From Ashinkailepas kermadecensis (lineage: Eukaryota; Arthropoda; Thecostraca; Neolepadidae): a stretch of 64,000 bases of DNA. Made by a program: the position numbers and the translations under genes. The notes under the pieces were generated by a model that did no database searches, had not been told where the DNA came from, and saw only the letters and a program-made list of their open reading frames with translations. The stretch is taken from contig JAOTOM010004681.1 in NCBI GenBank assembly GCA_034440615.1, positions 164,001-228,000 on the forward strand. Reading direction: 5' to 3'. This document shows, piece by piece, positions 1-10,351 of this stretch. Numbering within the stretch: position 1 is the stretch's first letter; each line of letters starts with the position of its first letter.

Positions 1-2
1 AA

Positions 3-941
3 GTCAGCATCGCGTCAAACGATGACCACTCGAGGTGGGCCGGCGGCATTGTCGCGCTGATGGAACAGTTTTCCACTGTATTCGGGCTGCAGCTGGCCGT
101 AAAGGTGTTTTCCATCGGAGAAGAGCTCTCGCGCAGCCTCCGGTCCAGAACAACCACAGTACAGGAGGCGTTTGTCGCCGCACAGCGTGTCCAGAGCATT
201 TACCGGCGTATGCGGACGGATGAGGCGTGCGAAGAGCTATATGAGGCTGCAAAGGCAGCAGCCGAGACGTAACCCGAAGGACGCGTGGGAGGGCCGATCC
301 TGCCGAGAAAATGGAAAGTCCCGAAGCGGCTAGATGGCGACGGTGAGCAGTACCATGATCCTGACCTACTCAGCTTCTACCGTCGGCAGTATTTCGAGGT
401 GCTGGACACCTTGGAAGCGAAGATTACTGAACGATTCTGTCAGCCGGCGTTCGACAGCGTGCGGGAGATCGAAAATCTTCTGGCGGATGCAGCGGACGGT
501 GACGTCTTCACCATCCCAGAAGTGGTGGTGGATATGTACGGAACAGACCTGAGCCTGTCGCGGCTGCAGATGCAGCTTAACATGCTCCCGGACATCTGCC
601 AGCTGCAAGACAAGGGACGCCTGAAAATGACTGAAATCACCAGTGCGGCGAAGGACGCCACCAGCACAGGCGGTGCTGTGGTGCAGAGGATGTTGAGTGA
701 GGTTATCATCCTGCTGCGTCTCTACCTCAGGATCCCCGTCACAACCACCACATCAGAGAGAACCTTCTCGGTGCTCAGGCGCACCAAAACGTACCTGCGA
801 ACCACAATGTCCCAGCCAAGGCTGAACGCAGCTATGCTGTGCACCGTCCACAAGCACCGCACGGATGCCCTCGACGTATCGGCGCTCGCCACAGACTTCA
901 GTCGCGCTAACGACCGCCGCCGATGTTATTTCGGTGTGTAG
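3..941 (+). pseudogene. hAT-family transposase, C-terminal part, broken
   Basis: One reading frame runs in from the window edge to a stop at 939-941, interrupted by an in-frame TAA at 270-272. The downstream part (285-941, about 218 residues) ends in a stretch typical of the hAT C-terminal dimerisation domain: LRIPVTTTTSERTFSVLRR followed by NAAMLCTVHK. The upstream part (QRVQSIYRRMRTDEACEELY) and the LPRKWKVPKRLD stretch fit the ZMYM1/52-kDa-repressor-like hAT subgroup. The catalytic N-terminal half lies outside the window. With a nonsense codon and no start visible, this is a remnant of a cut-and-paste transposase; a domesticated host gene of that family is less likely because of the stop. 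Confidence 0.8.
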
Positions 942-982
942 GCATGCCGAGATGGCCAGGTAGTAGATATATACTGTGCTTT

Positions 983-1020
983 GCGGTTTAGGGGCGCATC
1001 GACTGCAGAGGTCATACAGC
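983..1020 (-). mobile_element. 38-bp LINE/SINE 3'-end micro-insertion
   Basis: The 13-bp sequence TATACTGTGCTTT occurs at 970-982 and again at 1021-1033, exactly flanking 38 bp that match the 3'-terminal hairpin of the alpha/delta LINEs, including AGGGGCGCATCGACTGC. The insertion stops inside the second arm of the hairpin. A perfect target-site duplication around so short a piece fits target-primed reverse transcription that aborted in the hairpin. The element strand is minus. Confidence 0.75.
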
Positions 1021-1033
1021 TATACTGTGCTTT

Positions 1034-1494
1034 AACCATGTCATGTTCGCCTCATTAAACCTGACCCGACCAATAAACCGGACCAATAACATGATGGTGT
1101 GGTCGAACCTGTTGAGGTTTCAGTAGCCTTTGTTTCAGCCGTTGATTTTTTCGGGAATTATTTGACATAATACCTAGTGGTTCAAACGAATTTTTGTCGG
1201 AACGCACGCTACCCCACCCCTGGTAAGGAAAATAATTTGGCACCTGCCCCCCCCCCCCACTTTTTGAAGCGTTCCTACGCCCATGGTAGGGGTTCAGTTA
1301 CTCTACAATCCAGTAACGGCACTACCAGTGGCATACAGTTGCACACCACCCTGGGGTCACCAGCCATCATGTGCGACGCTCTGCTCAGGTCCACTTAGAT
1401 GGCGACCGTGTTCTTCGTGGAAAACAACTTCCCGGTAGCCGGCGGGCGGCCGGAGCGCGCATGCGCAAATACCCCGGAAGGCGTTGCGCGATAT
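1034..1494. other. Non-coding stretch, no gene seen
   Basis: This interval has no supported reading frame. It holds a run of 13 C at about 1246-1258 next to GGCACCTG, similar in style to the C-run dispersed repeat near 8740. The part 1397-1494 is GC-rich and leads into the tRNA-like sequence. Confidence 0.5.
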
Positions 1495-1570
1495 CAGCGA
1501 CCGGTTAGCCCAGTGGTTAAGCTGAGTGTCTGGCACGCCAGAGGTACGGGGTTCGATTCCCCGCAATGCC
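1495..1570 (+). mobile_element. tRNA-like SINE head
   Basis: A plus-strand tRNA-like sequence is visible, with an A-box-like stretch (TTAGCCCAGTGGTTAAG, near 1505) and a B-box (GGGTTCGATTCCC, near 1548). The anticodon arm does not fold into a proper 5-bp stem with a 7-base loop, so a working tRNA gene is unlikely. It is more likely the pol III head of a SINE whose body has been lost or displaced by the insertion at 1590. Confidence 0.55.
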
Positions 1571-1589
1571 CGCCCTCCCTGCCAGGGTG

Positions 1590-1949
1590 GTTGGTTGGTT
1601 ATTGGTGTTACGACACGTCGACCGTTGAGTCATGTAGCGTCGTCGTTAGTTAGTTATTTTGGTTTTAGGGCGCATCGACTACCGAGGTCATTTTGCGCCC
1701 ATAACTATTGGAGTTAACAAAGTGCAGCATCAACCTTCACATCGTGGGTAGCCGTCCACCTGGTTCTACTGTGGTACACAATTTACATGCGGTGTGTATC
1801 AGCGAGGGGTATATATTGCGGAGAACGACACTGCAGATAAGAAGTCCATCAATCGTCCCGATTGGACAATGTTCGAGCTGTCGGATAGAATATCGCCAAG
1901 CTCACGCCAGTTGGTCGCGGGCGAAGAGTAGCGACAGGTGAGATTCGAT
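1590..1949 (-). mobile_element. tRNA-derived SINE, split by a LINE fragment
   Basis: A 12-bp duplication CCTGCCAGGGTG at 1578-1589 and 1950-1961 flanks this element. On the minus strand it reads from a truncated B-box region (GGATCGAATCTCACC) through a body matching the intact SINE at 6992-7159 (ACTCTTCGCCCGCGACCAA) to a tail of AACC units at 1590. The SINE is cut between about 1645 and 1886 by a 3' LINE fragment. The 5' tRNA part is truncated. Confidence 0.8.
1646..1886 (-). mobile_element. LINE alpha 3' fragment nested in SINE
   Basis: From 1646 the plus strand shows a TTAG-unit tail, the 3' hairpin (GGGCGC ... GCGCCC, about 1669-1702) and then, on the minus strand, the last ~30 residues of ORF2 (DILSDSSNIVQSGRLMDFL), nearly matching the end of the full-length alpha ORF2 at 27728. 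The fragment interrupts the SINE body at its GTCG/CCAA junction. Any target duplication is at most 3-4 bp. It is a severely 5'-truncated insertion. Confidence 0.75.
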
Positions 1950-2066
1950 CCTGCCAGGGTGAGAGTTGGGCGACGCCACATGACGATGTAATCACAACCA
2001 CCACCAGGGGCGGGTTACAGGGCTACGCCCGTAACCGATGTAGGTTGAAAAACCCGAGCATGTTTC

Positions 2067-5000
2067 ATGATTGATTGATTGTTTGGGCTTAGGGGCGCAT
2101 CAACTGCTACTGGTTATGTAGCGCCCATAACTGTTTATTTTTATCACATTACACTAGGCGGCAGGAGTTTATCTTCGGAAGGGATAGATTACATCGAACT
2201 GAGCAGTCGATATATATATAGGTATATTTGTCCTGTCTGGATGATCTCCGAATTGTCACCTAAAACGTCACAGTACGACCATTCGTGGCAATTGAAACCG
2301 CAGTGACGCCTTCGTTCTACCGTGAAGTTGGGGCATGAAAACAGTATATGTCGAACTGTCATCGGTGAGCCACATCGGGAACAGCGTGGCTTTGCCTCCC
2401 TTCTCAAAAGGTAACCGTGCGTTGCATACGTGTGCCCCATTCTCAAGCGTGCCAGAATCACCTCTTCTCTCCTACATTTTCTTAGCGATGATGTCCACGG
2501 TGCCAGAACTGGTTTGATGGTCCGGAGTTTGTTTAAAATTTGGGAATTCCAGCTCTCTTGCCACTTTCCTTGGAGGAAAGCATTTACATTTGCGTAGTAA
2601 TCTCTGGCTGGGAGGGGCAGAGCTCGAAACCTACGTGATAGCGCGGCACGCTTGGCAGCAGAGGATAATCCTCTTACCCGCTCTACCCAATACTGTCAGT
2701 CGTGCCAGGATTTCTTGAGCGAACTGGTTTGATGGTTGAAAAGACTGAAGGGCCCGAAGGCTACTCAACGAGTCTGTTAAAATAAGATGTAGGGTTTCAT
2801 CTACAACCTCAATGAAACATAGTGCCTTAATAATTGCAACAAACACCGCAGTGTACACAGACGCGTGTGGTAGTAAAGTAAAAGATCTTGTTGCTGTCCG
2901 ACATACAAATGCGCAACCAGTTCCATGGGCTGTCTTGGATCCGGCAGTGTACGTTCGAGAGTAGCAGCGATAAAATTATAGTAGCTCCAGTGCTTCTGCT
3001 CTGAAGAGCTCTGGGACAGGATGTCCTTTCTGGGCAGTAGCCAGGGATAAATAAATTTCTGGTGAGGCGAGTTTCCTTGGTGGAGTTTGCATGTATTTCA
3101 TCCTCACCACACCTCTCAGTGGGATTTCACCATCATGAAGTAGCGAGCGGGTTCTGACGCAAAATGGTATCAGTCTTTGACGTCTTTGCCCGTTGAAAAT
3201 CGACAACAAATGGTGAGAAAAAAACGGATTTGTAAGTGGGATGTTCTGGAAGCTGCCTTAGCTTTATTGCATACCGGAGGCCCAGCTTCTCGCGTCTGCT
3301 TGCCAACGATGGCTCATGGGCCTCTGCTAAAATACTCGCAGCTGGCGACGTCCGAAATGCCCCTATGGCGATCCGCAATGCTGTGTGGTGCACTGTGAAA
3401 AGTTTTCGCTTCACTGAGCCACTGGCACCGTCATATATGAATGACGCGTAATCGAGCTTCGAGCGGATAAGAGATCGATATAGCATTAAAAGAGTTGCTC
3501 TATCAGCTCCGTAGTCAGTTCGTGAGACACACTTCATTATATTCATTGCACGGAAGCACTTAGCTCGGAGTATTGACATGGTCGCTGTATGATAGCCGGT
3601 TGTCGAAAATAACGCCGAGAAAGCGAGCCGACGGCAGCACAGGTATTTGCTGTCCATATAACAGAACTACCATCTCCGGACAGTGGTGACGACGTCGGCA
3701 GAAGTGGACGGCAACCGTCTTTGAGGTAGAAAATCGGACACCGTTCACGATCGTCCATTTTTTCAAGACAGGCTATGGCCATCTGTAGCTGTCTTGCCAT
3801 AGATGGTAATCGCGTCGCACAGGACCAAATAGCCAAGTCATCAACGAAGAGTGACCTACCTATACTTGGTGAGAGGCCGTTTTCAATGTCATGGATCAAA
3901 ATTGCAAACAACGCAACGCTAAGTACGCTACCCTGTGGGACACCGTTCTACTGCACAAAACGTGGAGACACATGGTTTCCGACGCGGACACGGAAGGTAC
4001 GATCACACAGGAAGTTTTTTTTTAAATGTTCCCATAGGTCCGCGTATTCCGTGGTTCCAAACTTTCCTAAGTATTCCGTATCGCCACACCGTGTCATAAG
4101 CAGCCTCAATATCGAAAAAAATTGCTCCCAGGTGGCTGTTTTGCATGAAGTTGTGCCTTATTTCTGTGTCTAGTCGTAAAACGTGATCCAGAGCGCTACG
4201 ATTTTTCCTAAACCCACACTGAGTCTGTGAGAATGCCTTCTTTCTCGAGAAACCAATTAAGGCGAACGTTTATCATCCGCTCCATGAGCTTACAGACGCA
4301 TGATGTCAGAGAGATGGGGCGATAATGTAGAGGATCGCGGCCAGTCTTGCCTGGTTTCACGATAAGGATTATAATGGCTTCTCGCCAAGAAGAGGGAAAA
4401 TCGCCGCTGAGCCACAATGAGTTGAAAGAGGCAAGAAGGGAGATACGAGCGCAGGACGGAAGGCGCGTTAGCATGTCGTTGTGGATTCCATCAGGTCCCT
4501 CCGACGTAGTCCGGAGTGATCCGATGGCGAAAGTTAGTTCTTTCATTGAAAACGACGATTGTGTGAATGGCGCACAGGTGGTAAAATCAACTGGCATCGA
4601 CTCACATGCAGCTTTGTGGCGTAAGAACTCAGGATGATCAGTGCTTCCTCGACTTCTTTGTGATAGAGCACGACCAATCTCATAGGCAAATTCCGCGGGG
4701 TGATTAATGTCCTGGTTGGCTATTCGAAACACAGGAAGGGGGACTGAACAGTATGTACCGGCAATTCTTTTTACTCGAGCCCACACCTGTGATGAGAAGC
4801 TAGACCGATTCAGAGCAGTGATAGATGCCCTCCATGATGCCCGTTTGGCTTCTGAAATGGTACGACGTACCACCGCTCTCGCCTTTCGAAACAAGATGAG
4901 ACTATTTGTGGTACTATTGTGATTGAATGCTTTGAATGCGCGGCGTCGTACCCGAATGGCATCTCGACATGCAGCGGTCCACCACGGGACAGGAGTTCGA

Positions 5001-5315
5001 CGAGGGGATCCGGACGTTTTCGGAATGCACCCTGGTGTTGCCTCTAAAAGCAGCGATGTGAATCTATCTATTGTGTAGTTCTTGTGCAGTAGGACTGGAG
5101 AATGTGTCCTTGAGTCGATCTTCGAATTTGTCCCAGTCAGCCTTACGTAGGTTCCATCGCTGGGGTCTGATACCAAAGATTGAGTCGCCTCTATATGTCA
5201 GCCAGATGGGAAAATGGCCACTACCCATGGGGTCATCAGATACTGACCAGTCAAAATGTGCCAGTTGGGGGCTACACAGACTCAAATATAGCGCCAAGGT
5301 ATGTTCAGTTGGCAT
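2067..5315 (-). pseudogene. I-like LINE, 5'-truncated, ORF2 with several frameshifts
   Basis: On the minus strand the copy runs from the end of the endonuclease domain (DWSVSDDPMGSGHFPIW, 5315 downwards) through the reverse transcriptase (4208-5176, with ISLTSCVCKLMERMINVRL), a broken thumb region (3133-3911, including FVDDLAIW) and RNase H (2631-2858, TDSLSSLRALQSF) to the C-terminal CCHC-like motif (2189-2461, CSRCGSPMTVRHILFSC). The 3' hairpin lies at about 2096-2140 after a GATT-unit tail. At least four frame changes disable ORF2. ORF1 and the 5' UTR are missing. It is close to, but more decayed than, the alpha copy at 27560-33935. Confidence 0.85.
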
Positions 5316-5611
5316 CGCTAATAATTTGATAATTTACTTATGCCAGACGCAGGTGCCATGCAGTTTGCTTATGCCATGCAGGTGCCGTATCCTGCAAAAT
5401 CAGCGCCCTGCATTGACGAAAACCTGCTCGTGGTGGAGGGCGAGCAGGTGTTAGAATTCGAACCGTCAACGGATGAAGTGGAAAGACTACTTCTGTGGGG
5501 CTGATCGTTTACGGTCTTCGCACAGCCAGTCCCATCGCGGTGCCCCAACACGGCGTTCGCCGTTTTGGGGTATGTTCTTGAAACAGACGTATTCGTTATG
5601 ATCCCCCAAAA
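5316..5611. other. Spacer between two LINE copies, no gene
   Basis: This ~300-bp stretch has no similarity that I recognise. It contains a short internal near-duplication (TGCCATGCAG... TGCCATGCAGGTG around 5354-5385). It may be the target DNA of the two neighbouring LINE insertions or part of an unrelated old element. Confidence 0.4.
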
Positions 5612-6991
5612 AGTGTTAGTTAGTTAGTTATTTGGGCTTTAGGGCGCTTCGACCAGTTTTGATCATTCGCGCCCATAACATTGTATTATGCTTCACTACT
5701 GATACGGACTATTACCTCGGTGTATACGTGGTCTTAAATCCAATCGCTGAAAGGTAATGGAATAAGTTCCCCGAATGTACTAGCTTTGAATTGTTCCCCA
5801 GAATGTCTTCATATGTCAGGCAACTCAAGTTTCTTCCGTAAAATAATCTCCGCTCCCGTGCAAAGTGATTGCACGTGAATAGTACGTAGCGCACCGTCAG
5901 AGTTTCCGAACAGCGGGGACACTGTGGCCTTTCCTCCCCACAGAGGAGGTAGCGATGTGTATCGTAGGTGTGTCCGATACGTAACCTGCAAAGTGCAACT
6001 TCCTCTGGTCTGGACCTACGCAGGCATGACGTCCAATGTCCCAGGTGTGGCTTGACCTCCTTAAGTTTATTGTTGGCGTCTCTATCCCAGGTATTTTGCC
6101 ACTTATGAAGGATAAAACTCGAGATTCTTGAGAAATGATCCCTGGCAGGGAGTGGAGAAATGCGTGGGCGTGGATTCTGTGCTGCCCACTTCGCCGCGGA
6201 GTCCGCACGCTCGTTGCCGGACACTCCGATGTGACTCGGGACCCAACACAAGCGGACAGTTTTTCCGTCACGTTCTAATGTAGTAAGACGTATGAGGATG
6301 TCGAGTAGTAGGGGGTCTGAGGGGTAAAATTCGGTCAGTGCCAAAACGCTGCTTAGAGAATCAGTTAGGATCACATATAGGGTGTCATGTGAGATCTCTA
6401 TGAATGACAGTGCCTTTTTGATCGCAATTAGCTCTGAGCTATACACCGAGATGTATACAGGTAAACTAAATGAACGTACATCTGCACCGCACACAAAAGC
6501 ACAGCCTGCTCCTGTGGTGTTCTTGGACCCATCAGTAAAAAGCATTGTGTCCTCGGTAGGTATCAAGGTGCTCCAGTGTTCTCGACAGGCATAACTCTGA
6601 CGGGATATCCCCTTTCCGCATGACTGAAAGGGACACATCAATTGCAGGCGAGACCAACTTCCAGGGTGGCATCGGTAGGTTCTGAATTATCGTCACTCGG
6701 CGCAATCTGGTTCGACTTTTTCTGAAAAGGGTCTGCATACGAGTACAGAATGGGGCTGCCCTCTGACTTCGCCCGCCAGAGAAGAATGCTAAAATGCGGC
6801 GGGAGAATACTGCTTCATAGGTCGGGTGCGTGGGAAACTGACGTAGCCTACAAGCATATCGCAGGACCAGCATTTCTCGCCTCAATGCCAGTGAGGGTTC
6901 GTTGGCCTCTGCTTCCAGGCTAACGACTGGTGACGTTCGAAAAGCACCGGTAATAATGCGTAGCGCTATATAGTGCACTGTGTCCAGAGTG

Positions 6992-7159
6992 ATTGGTTGG
7001 TTGGTTATTGGTTTTACGACACGCCGACCGTTGAGTCATGTAGCGTCGCCAATCTCTCACGCCGATTGGTCGCGGGCGAAGAGTAGCGGCAGGTGAGACT
7101 CGAACCCACAACCTTTTGATTGTGAGACGAGCATCCTACCCCTAGACCACTCGTCCCCT
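6992..7159 (-). mobile_element. Intact tRNA-derived SINE with 13-bp target duplication
   Basis: TGTGTCCAGAGTG is present at 6979-6991 and 7160-7172, flanking a 168-bp insertion in the LINE reverse transcriptase. Read on the minus strand it begins with a tRNA-like head (A-box TGGTCTAGGGGTAGGATGC near 7149-7131; B-box GGTTCGAGTC near 7100), then a body, and ends in a hairpin (7017-7048) and AACC units. The hairpin has the same layout as the LINE 3' hairpin but with CGAC/GTCG in place of GGGC/GCCC in the outer stem. This supports mobilisation by one of the resident I-like LINEs. It is the best-preserved SINE in the window. Confidence 0.9.
7017..7048 (-). promoter_or_regulatory. SINE 3' hairpin
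   Basis: Outer arms CGACAC (7017-7022) and GCGTCG (7043-7048) pair with one mismatch; inner arms GAC (7026-7028) and GTC (7035-7037) close a small loop. The arrangement equals that of the LINE tails at 27585-27617 and 24629-24663 with compensating base changes. Confidence 0.65.
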
Positions 7160-7662
7160 TGTGTCCAGAGTGCGCTTGGTGCTAGCACAAGCACCATCGT
7201 AAACGTAACACGCGTAATCCAACTTGGACCGGATAAGTGCTTTATAGAGCACCATCAGTGTTTTACGGTCAGCATCGTAGGACATTCGAGCAACGCATTT
7301 TAGTAGACTGCGGGATTTAAAACAAGTTTCTCTCAGTATCTTAATGTGTTGTTTATATGTCAGGCGACAATCAAATTGAACTCCAAGAAATTTTACGCCG
7401 GGTTTAACTGCGATAGGCTCGCCGTACAACTCGTCGTCCAGTTTCTGGATGCACCGTCGGCGGCAAAAATGAATTGCAGCAGTTTTGTCTGTGGAAAACC
7501 GAAAGCCACTTCTGGCGCTCCAGCTCTGAAATTTGTTTACAGCCAGTTGCAGCTGTCGCGTCATTGCTGATGTATTGGAGGCAGAGGACCATATCGCGAA
7601 GTCGTCGACGAATAGAGATCGCCCAATGTTTTGTGGCAGTTCATCATCAATGTCATTAATCA

Positions 7663-8560
7663 TAGACGACGTCAGGAAGACGTCAGCTTTCCACAGCCGC
7701 CGGCTGCCAGCGACCATCGTGCAGACAGCGGGTCAGGCGTGCACGGTGCAGGTCGCGGACCGCTGATAGGTCATTCACATTATGGCCAGATCAGGTCGCG
7801 AATGGTGCCGTTGCTGTGTCCGTTCCCGAAGCCGTCCCGTCGGCTCCTGCGACGTCATTTGCGCGAGGGGTATCTCAGCTGAGGCCACCATCAGTGGAGC
7901 CTTACCCGCTGGAGTGTGTTCCCTTGCCGCCCCAGTTCAGTACATAGTCAGATCAAGTTCAAGCCGCGCTGTGACAGACGGTCACCACGTGTGCGCAGAC
8001 CACTCGTACATTACGGCTGCGATGCGAGTGATGAATGAAAGCAGGCGAAGTTACAGGTGAAAGATTCTTACTTTGTGAGTGCATGTCTGCATTTTTTTCA
8101 CCAACCACAGTTGGCGATCCACGCAGGTAGTCGTTCTGCTGCCGTTGTTACTTGGTTACGTTATAAATTCGCGATACATTCGTACTTGAAATACGGAAGT
8201 GCAAATACACGTGAAAATCGTACTAAGAACATATTCGCACTCGATATATTCGTATTCGGTGAATTTTATGAACCACGCAAGCAGGACGCTACATCTGCAG
8301 TTGGGTCGAAGGTAACCATTTGTATGCAATTTTCCAATTTGTGACTTGCATCCTCAATGACAGATGCAGCCAGCTTCCTGCACATAGACATAGCAAACAG
8401 ATGTCATCAGCGGGTATCAACAAACACCCCCTGCCACACCAATTATTTTCATTATTTGCCACCAATATATACAGACTGCATATGCACCCACGAACCAAAC
8501 GCGTGCATCCATTCATGTGTAGGCTTAACCGTAAGCATGCAAATAAAGGGCATAATCATT
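7663..8560. other. Non-coding stretch, no gene seen
   Basis: No reading frame with recognisable protein features is present. The first 400 bp are GC-rich and the rest is AT-richer. A possible splice-donor-like AG|GTGAAAG at about 8055 is not supported by anything coding around it. It is probably old unrecognised repeat or intergenic DNA. Confidence 0.4.
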
Positions 8561-8617
8561 TGCAATAATGTCTTGCGGCTCATTGGTGCAGATTGCTTTT
8601 GAACCATTCATGCACCA

Positions 8618-8618
8618 G

Positions 8619-8663
<45 letters not shown>

Positions 8664-8665
8664 CA
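8618..8665. repeat. Compound microsatellite AC/AT
   Basis: An AC dinucleotide run is followed directly by an AT run and a short AC run. Such compound dinucleotides are ordinary slippage products. Confidence 0.95.
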
Positions 8666-8707
8666 CACAAATGCACAAATATATATTACGTGGGATATAT
8701 CGGGCCT

Positions 8708-9110
8708 CCTGTCTGTGGCGGATCCAGGGAGGGAAGTTGGGGCACATGCCCCCCCCCCATGAAAGGTGGCGTCCCTTCGACCAGGAAAACGCGTCCCTCC
8801 GCGAAGGCTCGAGTGCACCCCAACACCCTCTAATTTTTCAGCCACAGGCGCCTCTTGGCAGGAAAGACACCCCTCAAGCTGCTTTCGCGGTGGTGCCACT
8901 CCAAGCACGTGTCCCCTCCCCCAGATGACAATTCCTGGCTCCGTCCCTGCCTCTTGTGGCAGCTATTGGCTTCCTGTGGCGGCTATGGGACCTCTTATGA
9001 CGACAAAGGGCCTCCTATTGCGGTCTAGGGGCGGTCAGATAATTTTAGGCGGTCTTCTGTGGTTACTTTTCGGAAATTCTCCTGCCACTGAAGGGAAGAA
9101 GCTATGGCGC
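8708..9110. repeat. Dispersed repeat with GGCGGATCCAGGG and C-run
   Basis: The sequence GGCGGATCCAGGGAGGGAAG followed by GGGGCACATGCC and a run of C recurs in related form at 48884-48960 (ACTGGCGGATCCAGGGGGAG, then TTTAGCCCCCCC). It has the look of the end of a non-coding DNA transposon family. I see no coding capacity and no clear partner terminus. Confidence 0.45.
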
Positions 9111-9347
9111 ACTTAGCTCCCCCCGTCTGTCCTTTCTTCCGCTCTCGAACGGGGATGACAACACCAGCCAAAACGGACGGTAGAGGGAGCCTACCAATAT
9201 CGGGAAATTCCCTTTATTTTGGAGGAACTTGATGGTCAGCCTGCCGGAAACGGCACATTGTTAGGCAGGAAAATTGTTACTGGGTCATTTCGGATACATT
9301 TTGCTGAAGCTGAATAATAGTTCTTTCAATTGGTATATGGGTCCATT

Positions 9348-9975
9348 CATTCCACGTCAAATCGCACAAGAAATTCCCCGACCCCCTCCGGTTTTGATGA
9401 AAATTGGTACACCTGTAGTACCAAGTGAAAGAACCCCACACGCCAACTTTTAGCCCAGAGTGACCTCTGGGGTCAGATCTAGAGGTCATCCTAGGTCACG
9501 ATTTTTTAACGACTTGACATCAATAAATTGCAAATATCTCAGGTGTTATTTAACTTAGCGGAATGAAATTGGTGTCAAAGTGCGCAGAAGCCCTGGGCCA
9601 TTCAGAAATATGGCAAAAGTTGCACGTGACCTCCCCGTGACCTTTGACCTAACCAGGTCAAAGTATACAAATATATTTTTATATATGTTTGCCTGCCCCT
9701 AATTCGACGAAACTGTGCTATATTAATGGTCGTGATATTATCTAAGAACCTGCAAAAAAGAAAGGCGGAGACTTGAAAACTTTTTGAGATATCGGCCTTT
9801 GAGTATTGTCATAGGACCAAATGGATGCATGCCCCGAGGCTATTTACCATATCATCGATGATAACTCTGGTTACCTTCGTCCGATTACCGTCAAATTTGG
9901 TGCGCAAGTCATTGGTGGCAAACTGAACTATTTTCCAGATTTTCAGGTTGACATGACCTCACATGAACTAACATG
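9348..9975. repeat. Left long terminal inverted repeat
   Basis: This is imperfectly complementary to 13100-13740. It is rich in TGACCT/AGGTCA six-mers, about ten copies in loose clusters near 9460-9500, 9628-9665 and 9950-9978. These may be transposase-binding repeats. Confidence 0.85.
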
Positions 9976-10351
9976 ACCTTGGGAAGTTTGTATTGCCTAA
10001 ATACATGCAATATTGCAACTTACGTGAATATTCACGCCAGTAATTTTCAACTAACTATTTGTGGCACTTTTGCAGGTGAGGCCGACACTGGACCGGTGAC
10101 CAAGAAATGAAAATGCTGCACCCTAACGTCGGTTGCGGGGGGGCGTCATGCGTTCGCGGCGTGATAAGGAACGGGCGGCGAGGGAGAGATTACACGCGCC
10201 GCTCGTGAGAGGGGAGGTGGAGGTGCGTGTATTGACAGCAGTAGATAAGCCTTTAGAAAGATAACGACACAATGGAGGTGTGGGTGGTGGTCTGTGGCAA
10301 AGTCGGCCATGCTCAGTGTTTGTTGTGATTCCCTGGAAGTCGGAGGTCGAA

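Larger units (their letters stand above)
5612..7662 (-). pseudogene. I-like LINE (alpha-type), 5'-truncated, split by a SINE
   Basis: The 3' tail (TTAG units, 5615-5630) and hairpin (5642-5674) lead into an uninterrupted minus-strand frame at 5712-6641 encoding RNase H (LFTDGSKNTTGAG, SSELIAIKKALSFIE, VILTDSLSS, WVPSHIGVSGNERAD, i.e. the D-E-D-D residues) and the C-terminal motif CPRCSETLTVRYVLFTC. A frame change follows (6532-6978), then the SINE at 6992-7159, and the reverse transcriptase palm resumes at 7173-7662 (GRSLFVDDFAIW). The copy ends abruptly at about 7662 inside the palm domain, so it is 5'-truncated. The RNase H part is well kept, suggesting moderate age. Confidence 0.85.

Noticed and set aside
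1495..1570. Functional tRNA gene
   Set aside because: The A- and B-boxes are good but the anticodon arm does not form a normal stem and loop, and SINE sequence adjoins it.
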